A DNA stretch of 64,000 bases from the NCBI RefSeq assembly GCF_014203645.1, contig NZ_JACHJL010000001.1, positions 496,001 to 560,000 on the forward strand, read 5' to 3'. This document shows positions 45,093 to 54,360 of the stretch, one piece after another; the first letter of the stretch is position 1, and each line of letters begins with the position of its first letter. A model generated the notes under the pieces. The model had not been told where the DNA came from and did not search any database. It was given only the letters and a program-made list of their open reading frames with translations. Position numbers and translations under genes: made by a program. The stretch is from Streptomyces zagrosensis (GTDB lineage Bacteria; Actinomycetota; Actinomycetes; Streptomycetales; Streptomycetaceae).

Positions 45093-46789
45093 GCTTGCTG
45101 CTCCTGGGATGCGTCGGTTGGCCGGGGCGCCCCGGTGCGGGTGTGGTGGGCCAAGGGGACGGTGTCCGGGCGCGCATAGGGGGCGGCCGGGGCAGGTTCG
45201 GGGGGCGCGGTGAAGCGCAGCGGCGTGAAGGGTCGCGCTAGCGCGGGTAGCTGGCCGCCGGTCAGTACCTCCGCCATCACATCGCCGGTCACCGGAGTGA
45301 GCAGCACCCCGTTGCGGTGGTGGCCGGTCGCGAGGAGCAGCCCGGGGAGTCCGGTCGGGCCCAGCAGGGGCGCGTTGTCGGGCGAGCCAGGCCGCAGCCC
45401 GGCCATCGTTTCGACGAGCTCAAGCTCGGTAATACCGGGCACCACCTCGTGCGCGTCCCGCAGCAGTTCATAGAGGCCGCCCGCGGTGATGGTGGTGTCC
45501 CAGCCGAGTTCCTCCGTGGTCGCGCCGACGATCAGCTCGCCATTGGCTCGGGGGACGAGGTAGACGTGCCCGCCGCGGACGACGGCTCGTACCGTGCGGG
45601 ACAAAAACGGCCCAGCGGCGGCCAGCGCGGTCGGCACCCGCAGCCGCAGCAACTGCCCCTTCACGGGCCGTACCGGTGGTACGACATGTGGTGGCACACC
45701 GGCAAGACGCCCGCTGAGGCTGCCGCCCGCGAGCACGACCTGGCCCGCCGCGACTCGGGTCCCATCGGCTAGTACGGCGCCGGTGGCGCGCAGCCCATCG
45801 GTGGCGCGGTGGTCTGCCCCCGCGCGCCCTGCGCCCTGCGCTGCGCGCCCCAGGCCGGCGGTGTGGTCGTCGGCTCCGTGCCCAGTTCCGGCTCCGTACT
45901 CAGTTCCGGTTTCGGTCCTGGTCCTGGTTCCGGTCCCGGTTTCGGTCCAGGCCCCGGTTTCGGCGCCGGTCAGGGTCAGCCGTTGCGCCCAGGCGCGGTG
46001 GAAGCCGACCCCGGCCCGTTCGCAGGCGGTCAGCAGGGCGCTGGCGAGCAGCCGGGGGTCGAGTTGGTGGTCGCCGCTGACCTGTAGGCCACCGCGTACG
46101 CCGGGCGCGAGCAGGGGCTCAAGCCGGCGGCACTCGCGCCCGGTGAGCCACTGCGCGTCCAGCCCGCAGCGCTGCTGCAATGCGTGCAGATCGCGAAGCT
46201 GGGCGCGGTCGTCGGAGTCGAGTGCGACGGCGAGGGTGCCGCAGGTGCGGTAGCCGGTTGGCTGGCCGCTCGCCTCTTCGAGCTCGGCGGCGAATGCGGG
46301 GTAACGGCGCGCTGATGCCAGGTTGAGGCCGAGCAGTAGCTCCTCACCGAAGTGCGTCTCGGTGACCGCGGCCAGCATCCCCGCAGCGACCTGAGCTGCC
46401 CCGCCACCGGGCGCCGGGTCGGCCACCACGGTGCGCAGCCCGCGCTGCGCGGCCCGCCAGGCGGTCACCAGGCCGATGATGCCGCCGCCGATCACCAGTA
46501 CATCGCAGCGGACATCGGAGGTTGTCGGCGCGGCCTGCCGGGCGGCGGGCTCGACCGGTTGCGCCGCGGTAGCCGGGGTCGGCCCGGAGGTGGCTTCGGG
46601 CTCGCCGGCGGCGGCCGATGGCGTTGGGTGGGCCGCGAACGTCGCCGTGCCGTGCGCGGGCTCATGCCGCGCGGCGCCAGGGGACCCGCGGCGCCGCGGG
46701 TTCATGGGGTGCTGCGGGTTCGTGGGGTGTTGGGGATCGTGGTGGGGTGGCGGGGCCGCAGCGGACCCGCCATCGGCAGACGCGTGCAT
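45089..46789 (-). CDS. thiO: Glycine oxidase ThiO with low-complexity insertions
   Basis: 566 residues, about 170 more than usual. A 90-residue Pro/Ala/His-rich N-terminal extension precedes the FAD-binding CDVLVIGGGIIGLVTAW loop. The DAO fold follows, ending in MAGLRPGSPDNAPLLGPT and ATGHHRNGVLLTPVTG. A second insertion (about residues 272-305) is a Thr/Glu/Gly dipeptide repeat encoded by hexanucleotide repeats. ThiO oxidises glycine to dehydroglycine for thiazole formation. ATG 46789 is placed 10 bp after GGGAGGGG, which ends the TPP riboswitch, so the extension is probably translated. Confidence 0.92.
   Translation of the reverse strand: MHASADGGSAAAPPPHHDPQHPTNPQHPMNPRRRGSPGAARHEPAHGTATFAAHPTPSAAAGEPEATSGPTPATAAQPVEPAARQAAPTTSDVRCDVLVIGGGIIGLVTAWRAAQRGLRTVVADPAPGGGAAQVAAGMLAAVTETHFGEELLLGLNLASARRYPAFAAELEEASGQPTGYRTCGTLAVALDSDDRAQLRDLHALQQRCGLDAQWLTGRECRRLEPLLAPGVRGGLQVSGDHQLDPRLLASALLTACERAGVGFHRAWAQRLTLTGAETGAWTETGTGTRTRTETGTEYGAGTGHGADDHTAGLGRAAQGAGRAGADHRATDGLRATGAVLADGTRVAAGQVVLAGGSLSGRLAGVPPHVVPPVRPVKGQLLRLRVPTALAAAGPFLSRTVRAVVRGGHVYLVPRANGELIVGATTEELGWDTTITAGGLYELLRDAHEVVPGITELELVETMAGLRPGSPDNAPLLGPTGLPGLLLATGHHRNGVLLTPVTGDVMAEVLTGGQLPALARPFTPLRFTAPPEPAPAAPYARPDTVPLAHHTRTGAPRPTDASQEQQA
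45872..45979 (-). repeat. Hexanucleotide repeat array inside thiO
   Basis: About 18 consecutive six-base units, mostly GGTTTC, GGTCCT, GGTCCC or GGTTCC on the plus strand; frame-preserving (two codons each). Confidence 0.8.
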
Positions 46790-46803
46790 GGGCGTCCAGC
46801 CCC

Positions 46804-46893
46804 TCCCTTCGCCGGAATGACCCGGATCAGGTTCGTACGGTCGGGGGCCGCCAGCCCCCCTCTCAGCCCGGTGCGTCCGGGCTCCCGCGAGTG
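46804..46893 (-). promoter_or_regulatory. TPP riboswitch
   Basis: On the minus strand: GGGCTGAGAGGG with the invariant CTGAGA (46861-46866), a P3 hairpin CTGGCGGCC, then GAACCTGATC-CGGGTCATTC-CGGCGAAGGGAG (46806-46834). This is a full THI-box. It binds thiamin pyrophosphate; the ribosome-binding site GGGAGGGG of thiO is part of or adjoins the 3' end, pointing to translational control. Confidence 0.95.
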
Positions 46894-46968
46894 GTGTGCA
46901 CCCGCCACCCTAGTACGGGCGCGGGGGCGCCCGGAATGGAGCTGACCCGCATCGGTGGTCAGGGCACC

Positions 46969-47100
46969 GACCGGGCCACCGGGTGGGGCGGGATGAGTGC
47001 GGTCCGGGCCACCGGGCGGGGCGGGTTGAGTGCGGTCCGGGCCACCGGGCGGGGCGGGGTTGAGTGCGGTCCGGGCCGCCGGATGGGGCGGGTGCGGGCG
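46969..47100. repeat. 33-bp minisatellite, four copies
   Basis: Units begin at 46969, 47002, 47035 and 47069 with core GTCCGGGCCACCGGGCGGGG; the second and third are nearly identical, the outer ones diverged. It sits between the divergent TPP riboswitch/thiO and flavoprotein genes, near both promoters. Confidence 0.9.
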
Positions 47101-47212
47101 TGGACCGGGGCTGAGGTCGCAGCTCACGCCGCTGTACCGGGTGGCGTCTTGTGTCGGAGATCTCCCCGCACGGCGCTGCGGCGGGCGACACCCGTCGTCT
47201 TACAGTGATCGC

Positions 47213-48493
47213 GTGAGCGAGGACACCGAGGCAACGAGCATCGGCCGCAGTGGCGGCGACGTGACCGGTGGCCTGGGCCGCGACGACCGAAAGGTCGTGA
47301 TTGTCGGTGCCGGGATGGCCGGGGTGCAGACCGCGGTCGCCCTGCGTGAGCAGGGCTGGACCGGCGACATCTCGTTGCTGGGAGCCGAGTCCCACCCGCC
47401 CTACGACCGGCCCCCGCTCTCCAAGACGGTGCTGCTAGGCAAGGCCGATGGCTCGGCGTTCGACGTGGACTTCGCCGCGCTCGGCATAGACCTGGAGCTC
47501 GGGCGGCGGGTGTCCGGCGTACGCCCTGCGGAACGACTCGTTCAGACCGATGCGGGCCCCGTGCCGTACGGACATCTCGTCATCGCCACCGGCGCGGAGC
47601 CGATCGCGCTGCCCGGCAGCGAGGGCGTACCAGGGGTGCATGTGCTGCGGACGCTGGACGATGCGGAGCGGCTGCGTCCGGTGCTTGCCGCGCAGCGCGA
47701 CATCGTGGTCGTCGGGGCGGGTTGGATCGGCGCCGAGTTCGCGACCGCGGCTCGCGAGGCGGGTTGTGCGGTCACCGTCGTCGAGGCCGCGGAGCGCCCG
47801 CTAGCGGGCGCGCTGCCGGCCGAGGTGGCCGCTCACATGGTCGGCTGGTACGCGGACAGCGGTGCCGTGCTGCGCACCGGGGCCAGGGTGAGCGCGGTGG
47901 AGCACGGCGTAGTGCTGCTCGATGACGGCACCCGGCTGCCCGCGGGCGCCGTGGTCGTCGGCATCGGAGCCAGGCCGGCGACGGATTGGCTCCTTGGCTC
48001 GGGCATCGCCCTCGCGCCGGACCGCTCCATCCTCGCCGATGACGCGCTCCGAGCCTCAGTACCCGGCGTCTACGCGGTCGGTGACTGCGTCTCCTTCCCC
48101 TCGGCCCGCTATGGACAGCGCCTCCTCGTCCACCACTGGGACAACGCGCTTCAGGGCCCGCGCACGGTTGCCGCACACATCGTCGGCGGCGAGGCCGCCA
48201 ACTTCACTGGCCCCGTCTACGACCCGGTGCCGTACTTCTGGTCCGAGCAATTCGGCCGGTTCGTGCAGTACGCGGGGCACCACACGGCCGCGGACACGCT
48301 GGTGTGGCGCGGCGACCCGACCAGCGCCGCGTGGACCGTGTGCTGGCTACGCGAGGGCGTCTTGATCGCTCTGCTGGCGGTGGGCCGTCCTCGTGACCTC
48401 ACCCAGGGCCGCAAGCTCATCGAGCGCGGCGCCGGTTTGGACACGACCCGCGCGGCCGACCCCTCAATTCCGTTGAAATCCGCCGTACGGTGA
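47213..48493 (+). CDS. FAD/NAD(P)-dependent oxidoreductase, ferredoxin reductase-like
   Basis: 426 residues from GTG 47213. Two dinucleotide-binding loops: VVIVGAGMAGVQTAVALRE for FAD and IVVVGAGWIGAEFATAARE for NAD(P)H, with PPYDRPPLSK between, and the C-terminal PGVYAVGDC FAD motif followed by HHWDNALQGPRTVA. This is the rhodocoxin/putidaredoxin reductase type that feeds ferredoxins. The partner ferredoxin is not in the window. The first 25 residues are poorly conserved. Confidence 0.92.
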   Translation: MSEDTEATSIGRSGGDVTGGLGRDDRKVVIVGAGMAGVQTAVALREQGWTGDISLLGAESHPPYDRPPLSKTVLLGKADGSAFDVDFAALGIDLELGRRVSGVRPAERLVQTDAGPVPYGHLVIATGAEPIALPGSEGVPGVHVLRTLDDAERLRPVLAAQRDIVVVGAGWIGAEFATAAREAGCAVTVVEAAERPLAGALPAEVAAHMVGWYADSGAVLRTGARVSAVEHGVVLLDDGTRLPAGAVVVGIGARPATDWLLGSGIALAPDRSILADDALRASVPGVYAVGDCVSFPSARYGQRLLVHHWDNALQGPRTVAAHIVGGEAANFTGPVYDPVPYFWSEQFGRFVQYAGHHTAADTLVWRGDPTSAAWTVCWLREGVLIALLAVGRPRDLTQGRKLIERGAGLDTTRAADPSIPLKSAVR

Positions 48494-48697
48494 GGTCCTT
48501 ATGGTGCCTGCACACGGCGTAGCCCAGCACCCCCGGCCCGGCCTAGCATCGCCGCCACCAGCCGGCGCACGAGACGCCAGCCGCAGGCCAGGACGTGCAG
48601 GTCACGGCCCGGCAGACGGGACGTAGCCGCGGTCGGAGCGACGACAGGCGGGCCGCTCCGGCTACCCACTGTCAGTCCCAGATGGCAGGCTTGTCCC

Positions 48698-49063
48698 GTG
48701 ACCGAGATTGACGCAAAGACCGATGCTCTCGTCCCTGCCTGGCTCACCCTCCCCGACATCGCCGAACAATTCGACGTCGAGGTGACCCGCGTTCGGCAAC
48801 TGGTCAAGGAGGGCCAGTTGATTGCGGTGCGCCGCGGTGAGAACCGCGTGCTCCAGGTGCCTGCCGATCTCATTGAGGACGGCCGGATCATCAAGGGCCT
48901 CGTCGGCACCTTGACGCTGCTGCGGGACGACGGCTTCACCGACGAAGAGATGCTGGAGTGGCTTTTCACTCCGGACCCAACGCTCCCCGGCACCCCAGCA
49001 CAGGCGCTCCGCGAGAACCGCGGTACGGAGGTGAAGCGCCGGGCGCAGGCGCTCGCGGTGTGA
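48698..49063 (+). CDS. Rv2175c-family DNA-binding protein
   Basis: 121 residues. A winged-helix/MerR-like N terminus [20 protein letters not shown] is followed by [20 protein letters not shown] wing strands, and a C-terminal domain [20 protein letters not shown]. The family is named after Mycobacterium tuberculosis Rv2175c, a DNA-binding substrate of the kinase PknL. A PASTA kinase gene lies 5 kb away here, so phosphorylation of this protein is a plausible inference. GTG start at 48698. Confidence 0.88.
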   Translation: MTEIDAKTDALVPAWLTLPDIAEQFDVEVTRVRQLVKEGQLIAVRRGENRVLQVPADLIEDGRIIKGLVGTLTLLRDDGFTDEEMLEWLFTPDPTLPGTPAQALRENRGTEVKRRAQALAV

Positions 49064-49159
49064 GCCGAGCGCGCGGGGCGGCGCCGCCAGCAGCGGGCCC
49101 GCGCCCGCGAGGCTCCGCCGTCCGCGCTCCTTCGTAATACGTAGAGAACGCAACCGACC

Positions 49160-49199
49160 GGCGTACGGGCCGGGGCTCACCTCGCCCGGCCCGTACGCC
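49160..49199 (+). terminator. Strong 15-bp hairpin before thiE
   Basis: Perfect stem GGCGTACGGGCCGGG / CCCGGCCCGTACGCC with a 10-nt loop, followed by GCCGATTTGG. Ends 24 bp before the thiE start. Most likely terminator of the preceding gene, though it could lie in the thiE leader. Confidence 0.7.
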
Positions 49200-49223
49200 G
49201 CCGATTTGGGGGGAGACCGCTCC

Positions 49224-49937
49224 ATGGCCACCGCAGGCCAACAACTCGCCGACGCCCGGCTGTATCTGTGTACCGACGCCCGCAAGCGCCAGGGCGACCT
49301 GCCGCAGTTCCTTGACGCGGTGCTCGCCGCCGGTGTGGACATCGTGCAACTGCGGGACAAGGGCATGGAGGCGGCCGAGGAGCTCAATCACCTCGCGGTG
49401 TTCGCCGAGGCGTGCCGTAGGCATGGCAAGCTGCTCGCAGTCAATGACCGCGCCGATGTCGCCTTCGCCACCCGCGGCCCACAGCGGGCAGGGGCACAGC
49501 CGGCCGGGACGCAGCCGGCCGGGGCCCAGGTGCTGCACCTGGGCCAGGGTGACCTGCCGGTGTCCGCGGCTCGGGCGATCCTCGGCGACGAGGTGCTGAT
49601 CGGGCGATCGACCCATGCGCAGGCGGAGGCCGCCGCCGCGGCCGTCGAGCCCGGCGTTGACTACTACTGCACGGGCCCCTGCTGGCCGACGCCGACCAAG
49701 CCGGGCCGGCACGCCCCCGGGCTGCCCCTGGTGCGGTACGCGGCGTCGCTCGCCTGCGACCGGCCCTGGTTCGCCATTGGCGGGATCGACGCGGCCAACC
49801 TGGAGGAGGTCCTCGACGCCGGAGCGCGCCGGGTGGTGGTGGTGCGCGCCATCACCGAGGCCGATGACCCGGCCGAGGCCACCGCCAGCTTGGCCAAGCG
49901 GGTGCGGGAGCGCGCGGCCCAACAGAGCCACCGCTAG
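49224..49937 (+). CDS. thiE: Thiamine-phosphate synthase
   Basis: 237 residues. TIM barrel joining the pyrimidine (HMP-PP) and thiazole phosphates. Motifs: [67 protein letters not shown] and [15 protein letters not shown] small repeat insert [15 protein letters not shown] interrupts the loop before VLHLGQ. ATG 49224 has GGGGGGAG 9 bp upstream. No THI-box precedes it, unlike the thiOSG operon 2.4 kb away. Confidence 0.95.
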   Translation: MATAGQQLADARLYLCTDARKRQGDLPQFLDAVLAAGVDIVQLRDKGMEAAEELNHLAVFAEACRRHGKLLAVNDRADVAFATRGPQRAGAQPAGTQPAGAQVLHLGQGDLPVSAARAILGDEVLIGRSTHAQAEAAAAAVEPGVDYYCTGPCWPTPTKPGRHAPGLPLVRYAASLACDRPWFAIGGIDAANLEEVLDAGARRVVVVRAITEADDPAEATASLAKRVRERAAQQSHR

Positions 49938-50020
49938 CCCGCTGTCGCCGCCTTCGGGTGAGCGAAGCGGCCTGCGCTGAGAAAGTGGCCTGCTCCGAGA
50001 GCGCAGCCGCGCCAACGAAC

Positions 50021-50057
50021 CCCGGGTCGTTGTCCGAAAGCTGGACATCGATCCGGG
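50021..50057 (+). promoter_or_regulatory. Nested inverted repeat upstream of metF
   Basis: Outer arms CCCGG/CCGGG and inner arms TGTCC/GGACA (7-nt loop) are separated by symmetric 5-nt internal loops, about 63 bp before metF. Could be an operator dyad or an RNA hairpin. No known class recognised. Confidence 0.4.
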
Positions 50058-50119
50058 CCTAGCGGACATATCGCAACGGAAGGTTGGGGGCCCGCCGATC
50101 GGCTGGATAACCTGCTGGT

Positions 50120-51037
50120 ATGGCCCTAGGCACAGCGTCCACCCGGACCGACCACGCCCGTACCGTGCGCGACCTGCTCGCTTCCGGCGAACAGTCCTAT
50201 TCTTTTGAGTTCTCGGCCCCGAAGACTGAGAAGGGCGAGCGAACCCTGTGGAATGCCATTCGCCGCATTGAGGCCGTTGCGCCCACCTTTGTCTCTGTCA
50301 CCTACGGTGCAGGAGGCTCGTCGCGCGAGGGCACCGTGCGTGCGACGGAGCGCATTGCCACGGACACTACTCTCACCCCGGTCGCCCATCTCACCGCCGT
50401 TAACCACTCGCTGTCCGAGCTACGCAATGTGATTGGCCAATACGCCGACGCGGGTATCCGCAACATGCTCGCGGTGCGCGGCGACCCGCCCGGCGATCCG
50501 ATGGGCGAGTGGGTGCGCCACCCCGAGGGCATCGGCTACGCCGCCGAACTCGTCGAGCTGATCAAGGAGTCCGGCGACTTCTGCGTCGGCGTCGCGGCGT
50601 TCCCCGAGATGCACCCGCGCTCACAAGACTGGGACGCCGACGTCCGGCACTTCGTCGCCAAGTGCCGCGCGGGCGCCGACTTCGCGATCACCCAGATGTT
50701 CTTCTATCCGGAGGACTATCTGCGGTTGCGGGACCGGGTCGCGGCAGCGGGCTGTTCGACCCCAATCATCCCCGAGATCATGCCGGTCACTAACGTTCGG
50801 CAGATCGAGCGCTTCGCGCAGTTGAGCAACGCCGCTTTCCCGCCCGAACTTGCGTCTCGCATCCTGGCGGTCAAGGACGATCCAGCGGCTGTACGCTCAA
50901 TCGGAATCGACTACGCCACTGAGCTGTGCGCGCGGTTGACGGCCGAAGAGATCCCCGGGCTGCACTTCATCACCCTGAATCACTCCACGGCCACGCTTGA
51001 GATCTACGAGAACCTGGGGCTGCACCAACGGTCCTGA
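50120..51037 (+). CDS. metF: 5,10-methylenetetrahydrofolate reductase
   Basis: 305 residues. FAD-dependent reduction of methylene-THF to methyl-THF, supplying methionine synthesis. Motifs: [81 protein letters not shown] and [10 protein letters not shown]. Size and order match bacterial MetF. ATG start at 50120 without an obvious Shine-Dalgarno sequence. The upstream dyad at 50021-50057 may regulate it. Confidence 0.97.
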   Translation: MALGTASTRTDHARTVRDLLASGEQSYSFEFSAPKTEKGERTLWNAIRRIEAVAPTFVSVTYGAGGSSREGTVRATERIATDTTLTPVAHLTAVNHSLSELRNVIGQYADAGIRNMLAVRGDPPGDPMGEWVRHPEGIGYAAELVELIKESGDFCVGVAAFPEMHPRSQDWDADVRHFVAKCRAGADFAITQMFFYPEDYLRLRDRVAAAGCSTPIIPEIMPVTNVRQIERFAQLSNAAFPPELASRILAVKDDPAAVRSIGIDYATELCARLTAEEIPGLHFITLNHSTATLEIYENLGLHQRS

Positions 51038-51082
51038 CGGCGGTGACGGCCGGACCTCTGCGGCCGGACGAGAGGGGCGGAC

Positions 51083-52357
51083 ATGGGCTGGGCGGTCCTC
51101 TACTGCGCATTCGGCGTCGTCGCACTGTGGTTGCTCGGTGAGGTACTGCTCCAGTACAAGGCCCGGTTGCGCTGGCGGCTGTTGGCCTTTGGCGGCTTCC
51201 TCTGCGTCGTGGTGGGCGTCGTGCTTCCCTCGGTGCTCGTCATCGCGGCGGGTGCGGCGGCCTTCGCGGTCGGGCAGACCTACGTCACGCTGTCCTTCCG
51301 ACGTGGTTTCGCCACCGGTTGGTCGTTGCGCGGTGGTCCTGACAGCAACAGCAACAGCAACAGCGGCCGGGGCAGCGGCGGCAGCAAGCGACGTAGGGGC
51401 GCCGCGGCCCCGGCCGCCAAGCCCACGCTGCGGGTCTCCGATCTACAAGCGGAACCGGACGCGCTGCCGCCCCCGGCCGCCGCCCCGCTCGTCACCCAGC
51501 CCGTGCCCACCTACCAGCCGCAGCCGCTACCTGACGACACCGACGGCTACGGCATATACAGCGCAGCCGGTGCTCCGGGCGCCTCCGCCCCCGGTGCTCC
51601 GGACGCCGCGCACGGAACACCCAGCGCCCAGGGCGGCCAAGCCCCAGGCGGCGACGGCGGTGCAGCGGACGCAGCCGGTGGGTTCGAGGCGTACGCGGGA
51701 TACGCAGGGCAAGACGCCAGCGACGGCCAGCACGGCTATCCGCCGGGCGGTGACGGTCATGCCGGGGACGCCTACGGTTACGGCGCGGGGGGCTACGCCG
51801 GCAACTCCGAGCAGTCCTACGGCAGCGCCCCGCCGCCCACCGACGACCCCTACGCCTACACCAGCCATCCGCTCGACGCCTACGGTCAGGACGCCCTGAA
51901 CACGCCGGGCCCCTACGATCCCTACGGTCAGCCGCCGGCACCCGCCCAGGACGGTTACGCCGCAGCCGGCTTCCCCCCAGACGGTTACCCCCAAGCCGGC
52001 TACGACGGCCAGGGCGTTCCTGACGGCGGCGGCTACCCCGAGCCGCAGCTCGCCGAGCCGAGCTATTCCGGGCAGGAGTTCGCCGGACCGGGATACGCAG
52101 GAGACCCAGGCGGCGGCTATGGCGCGGGCTATGACATCGGCGATCCGGGCAGCGACGGCTATGGCCAGGGCGGCTATCCGGCCGATGGCTATGGAGCGCC
52201 GCAACAGTATCCGCAGACTCCGTCGGACGGCGTGTGGGTGCCGCAGCAGCGCGACGGCGAGATGCCACCGGGGGCTCCGCCCGCCGGGCAACCGCAGCCC
52301 TATCCGTACGACCCGGACTACCGCGACACAGGCCACGACGAGCAATACCGCTATTGA
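51083..52357 (+). CDS. Membrane protein with long Gly/Tyr/Pro-rich tail
   Basis: 424 residues. Two or three N-terminal transmembrane helices (about 4-20, 33-48 and 50-75: LLAFGGFLCVVVGVVLPSVL) and a short basic loop are followed by about 330 residues of low complexity. The tail is rich in Gly, Tyr, Pro, Asp and Gln with recurring PYG, GYG and DGYP motifs, resembling a phase-separating or flexible cytoplasmic tail. It starts 46 bp after metF. The last 7 bp overlap the end of the convergent flavoprotein gene. Function unknown. Confidence 0.8.
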   Translation: MGWAVLYCAFGVVALWLLGEVLLQYKARLRWRLLAFGGFLCVVVGVVLPSVLVIAAGAAAFAVGQTYVTLSFRRGFATGWSLRGGPDSNSNSNSGRGSGGSKRRRGAAAPAAKPTLRVSDLQAEPDALPPPAAAPLVTQPVPTYQPQPLPDDTDGYGIYSAAGAPGASAPGAPDAAHGTPSAQGGQAPGGDGGAADAAGGFEAYAGYAGQDASDGQHGYPPGGDGHAGDAYGYGAGGYAGNSEQSYGSAPPPTDDPYAYTSHPLDAYGQDALNTPGPYDPYGQPPAPAQDGYAAAGFPPDGYPQAGYDGQGVPDGGGYPEPQLAEPSYSGQEFAGPGYAGDPGGGYGAGYDIGDPGSDGYGQGGYPADGYGAPQQYPQTPSDGVWVPQQRDGEMPPGAPPAGQPQPYPYDPDYRDTGHDEQYRY

Positions 52358-53979
52358 GAGCCGCGCCAGTCCGCGCCATCGATGATCAGGCCGGCGACCA
52401 TAGCGCCCGACATGCCGGCGTGCGCGAGGCCGCCGCCCGGATGCGCCCAACCGCCCACCACATACAGCCCCGGCAGCCGGCTCAGGTTCGTCGGTGCCAG
52501 GAACTGTCCGCCGGCGCCCGCGAGGGCAGGGCCCGGCACGCCGCCGGTCGCCGCGCCCGTGTCCTGGGCAGTGTCGTACGGGGTGCGTATCTCGCGCCAC
52601 AGCAGCCGGTCCCGTAGGCCCGGTACCGCCACCTCGGCGGCCGTGACCAGCCGGTCCGCAGCTTCCTCGGCCAGCGCGGTGCATGACGCAGAGCGGGCCC
52701 AGTCCACCGCGCCATGCGGGCGCGCGGCAGCGGTGAGGGTCACCGCCTCGTGATCGCCGTCCGGCACCAGTTCCAGGTCATCGGGGCGCAACACGGTCAC
52801 CGTCGGCTGCTCTGCCACCCCTGCGCCGGGCGCTGCCCGCTCGGCGCTGCCCGGCCGGCTGCGTCCGGGCAGCGCCGGGAACAGCGCCGCGTACTCCCCG
52901 TCGCGGTCCGCCGAGTGCACGACCGTGCGGTGCGCCGCTCCGGCGGGCCTGGCGCCGCGCAGCGCGAGGAACACCGAAAACCGGCCGAGCGGCGCCTGCT
53001 CCCGACCCGGGCCGGGGCGGCCCGCGCTCGCGCCGCTGACGCCAGCTCCCGCAGCAGGACCGGTAGCGGCGAGGGCGGGGTCGGCCACGGTGGCGCCCGC
53101 CGCAAGCAGGTGCTCCAGCCGCGCCGGGCTCACCCCGGCGACCACCAGGTCCGCATCGATCACCGAGCCGTTCGCCAACTCAACGCCCGCGGCCCGGCCC
53201 CCCTTGGTACGCACGGCCACGGCCTCCGCGTCGAAGGCGAACTCCACCCTGCGGGCCAGACAGCGTTCGTAGAGCGCGTTGGCCAAAGCCCGCATCCCGC
53301 CCCGTGCGTACCAACTGCCGAAGGTCTGCTCCATATAGGCGAGCACGCTTGCGCTGGCGGGCGCGTGCCGCGGATCGAGGCCGTACGCCAGGGCGTGACT
53401 CTCCAAGAGTGCGGCAAGCCGCGGGTCGGCCAGCTCACGCCGGGCAACCTTGGCTAGCGGGGCCGGGCCGCCACGCGGAAACCAGCCGCGCCGCAGTGCC
53501 GGATACGGGTCATCGGCCAGCGATGCCACGTCGGCGCGCAACGGCTCCTCAAGCAGGGGCCGCCGGGTGGCATCCCATACCTCGCGTGCGCGGTTGATCA
53601 GCTCGCTCCACCGCTCACCCGCACCCGTGCCAAGCGCGGCGTCGAGCGCACTGACCACCCCGGCTCGGGAGGCGTTCGGCAGGGCGACCCGCGCCCCGCC
53701 GGGGAAGATGTGGGCAGCGGCCGGATCGACCTGCCGCAAATCGACGCACTGCTCCAGCGTCTCCTTGCCGGTCTTGACGAACAGATCGCGGTAGACGGCG
53801 GGCAGATGCAGCAACCCGGGGCCGGTGTCAAAGGCGAACCCGTCCCGCTCACGACGGCCCACGCCGCCGCCGTGAGTTCGCCCACGCTCGTACACCGCCA
53901 CCCGGTGGCCCGCGACGGCCAGCCTGGCGGCGGCTGCCATCGCGCCCATCCCCGCGCCGATCACCGCAATCCGTGCCAT
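52351..53979 (-). CDS. Phytoene desaturase-like FAD oxidoreductase
   Basis: 542 residues. N-terminal FAD loop RIAVIGAGMGAMAAAARLAVAG with VYERGRTHGGGVGRRERDGF, then FDTGPGLLHLPAVY; C-terminal VVGGWAHPGGGLAHAGMSGAMVA is the desaturase FAD-binding signature. It belongs to the CrtI/CrtN-like family, but no other carotenoid gene is present, so the substrate is open. ATG 53979 is chosen since the beta-1 strand follows directly; no strong ribosome-binding site. Two Gly/Ala/Pro-rich insertions occur in the second half. Confidence 0.85.
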   Translation of the reverse strand: MARIAVIGAGMGAMAAAARLAVAGHRVAVYERGRTHGGGVGRRERDGFAFDTGPGLLHLPAVYRDLFVKTGKETLEQCVDLRQVDPAAAHIFPGGARVALPNASRAGVVSALDAALGTGAGERWSELINRAREVWDATRRPLLEEPLRADVASLADDPYPALRRGWFPRGGPAPLAKVARRELADPRLAALLESHALAYGLDPRHAPASASVLAYMEQTFGSWYARGGMRALANALYERCLARRVEFAFDAEAVAVRTKGGRAAGVELANGSVIDADLVVAGVSPARLEHLLAAGATVADPALAATGPAAGAGVSGASAGRPGPGREQAPLGRFSVFLALRGARPAGAAHRTVVHSADRDGEYAALFPALPGRSRPGSAERAAPGAGVAEQPTVTVLRPDDLELVPDGDHEAVTLTAAARPHGAVDWARSASCTALAEEAADRLVTAAEVAVPGLRDRLLWREIRTPYDTAQDTGAATGGVPGPALAGAGGQFLAPTNLSRLPGLYVVGGWAHPGGGLAHAGMSGAMVAGLIIDGADWRGSQ

Positions 53980-54227
53980 GCCAACGACTTTATCCGCCAC
54001 CACTGACAAGGCCGCCGCCCGGCTGCGTCTAACAACGCTGCCGCCCGGTCGCGGCTGCGGCTGGGCGCCGCCACTCACAGCCTGAGTACCTCTACCTAGG
54101 CGCACAGATGAGTAGCCGCGCGGATGGGGCCCGGCCTGGGAAGACGGAAGAGTGAGGGGCACGGAAGGGGCGCTGGCGCCGCACCGCCGACACGGGGCGG
54201 CGGAACGGCGCGGCGGCCCGGCCGTGA
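53980..54227. other. Intergenic region left of the G-run block
   Basis: No gene seen. Should contain the promoter of the desaturase-like gene (minus strand), e.g. the less GC-rich stretch 54080-54120. No strong hairpin noticed. Confidence 0.45.
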
Positions 54228-54360
54228 CGGGGGGCGGGTTGGTTCGGGGGAGCCCGACAGCGGGGGAGCCTCGGGCAACTGGGGCACGGGGGATGACGGG
54301 GGCACGGGGGAGCACGGGGTACGGGGGCGGGGTTCGGGGGAGCCGCGGGGGCGTAGGGGG
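54228..54360. repeat. G-run cluster, potential quadruplex region
   Basis: Thirteen runs of four or more G on the plus strand within about 130 bp, many in the recurring pattern GGGGGAGC or CACGGGGG. Such density allows several G-quadruplexes. It lies between the tetR end hairpin and the desaturase promoter. Confidence 0.8.

Noticed and set aside
46702..47127. Minus-strand open frame of 141 codons with repeated PPGGPDRT units upstream of thiO
   Set aside because: It is the translation of the 33-bp minisatellite and runs through the TPP riboswitch; no ribosome-binding site or homology.
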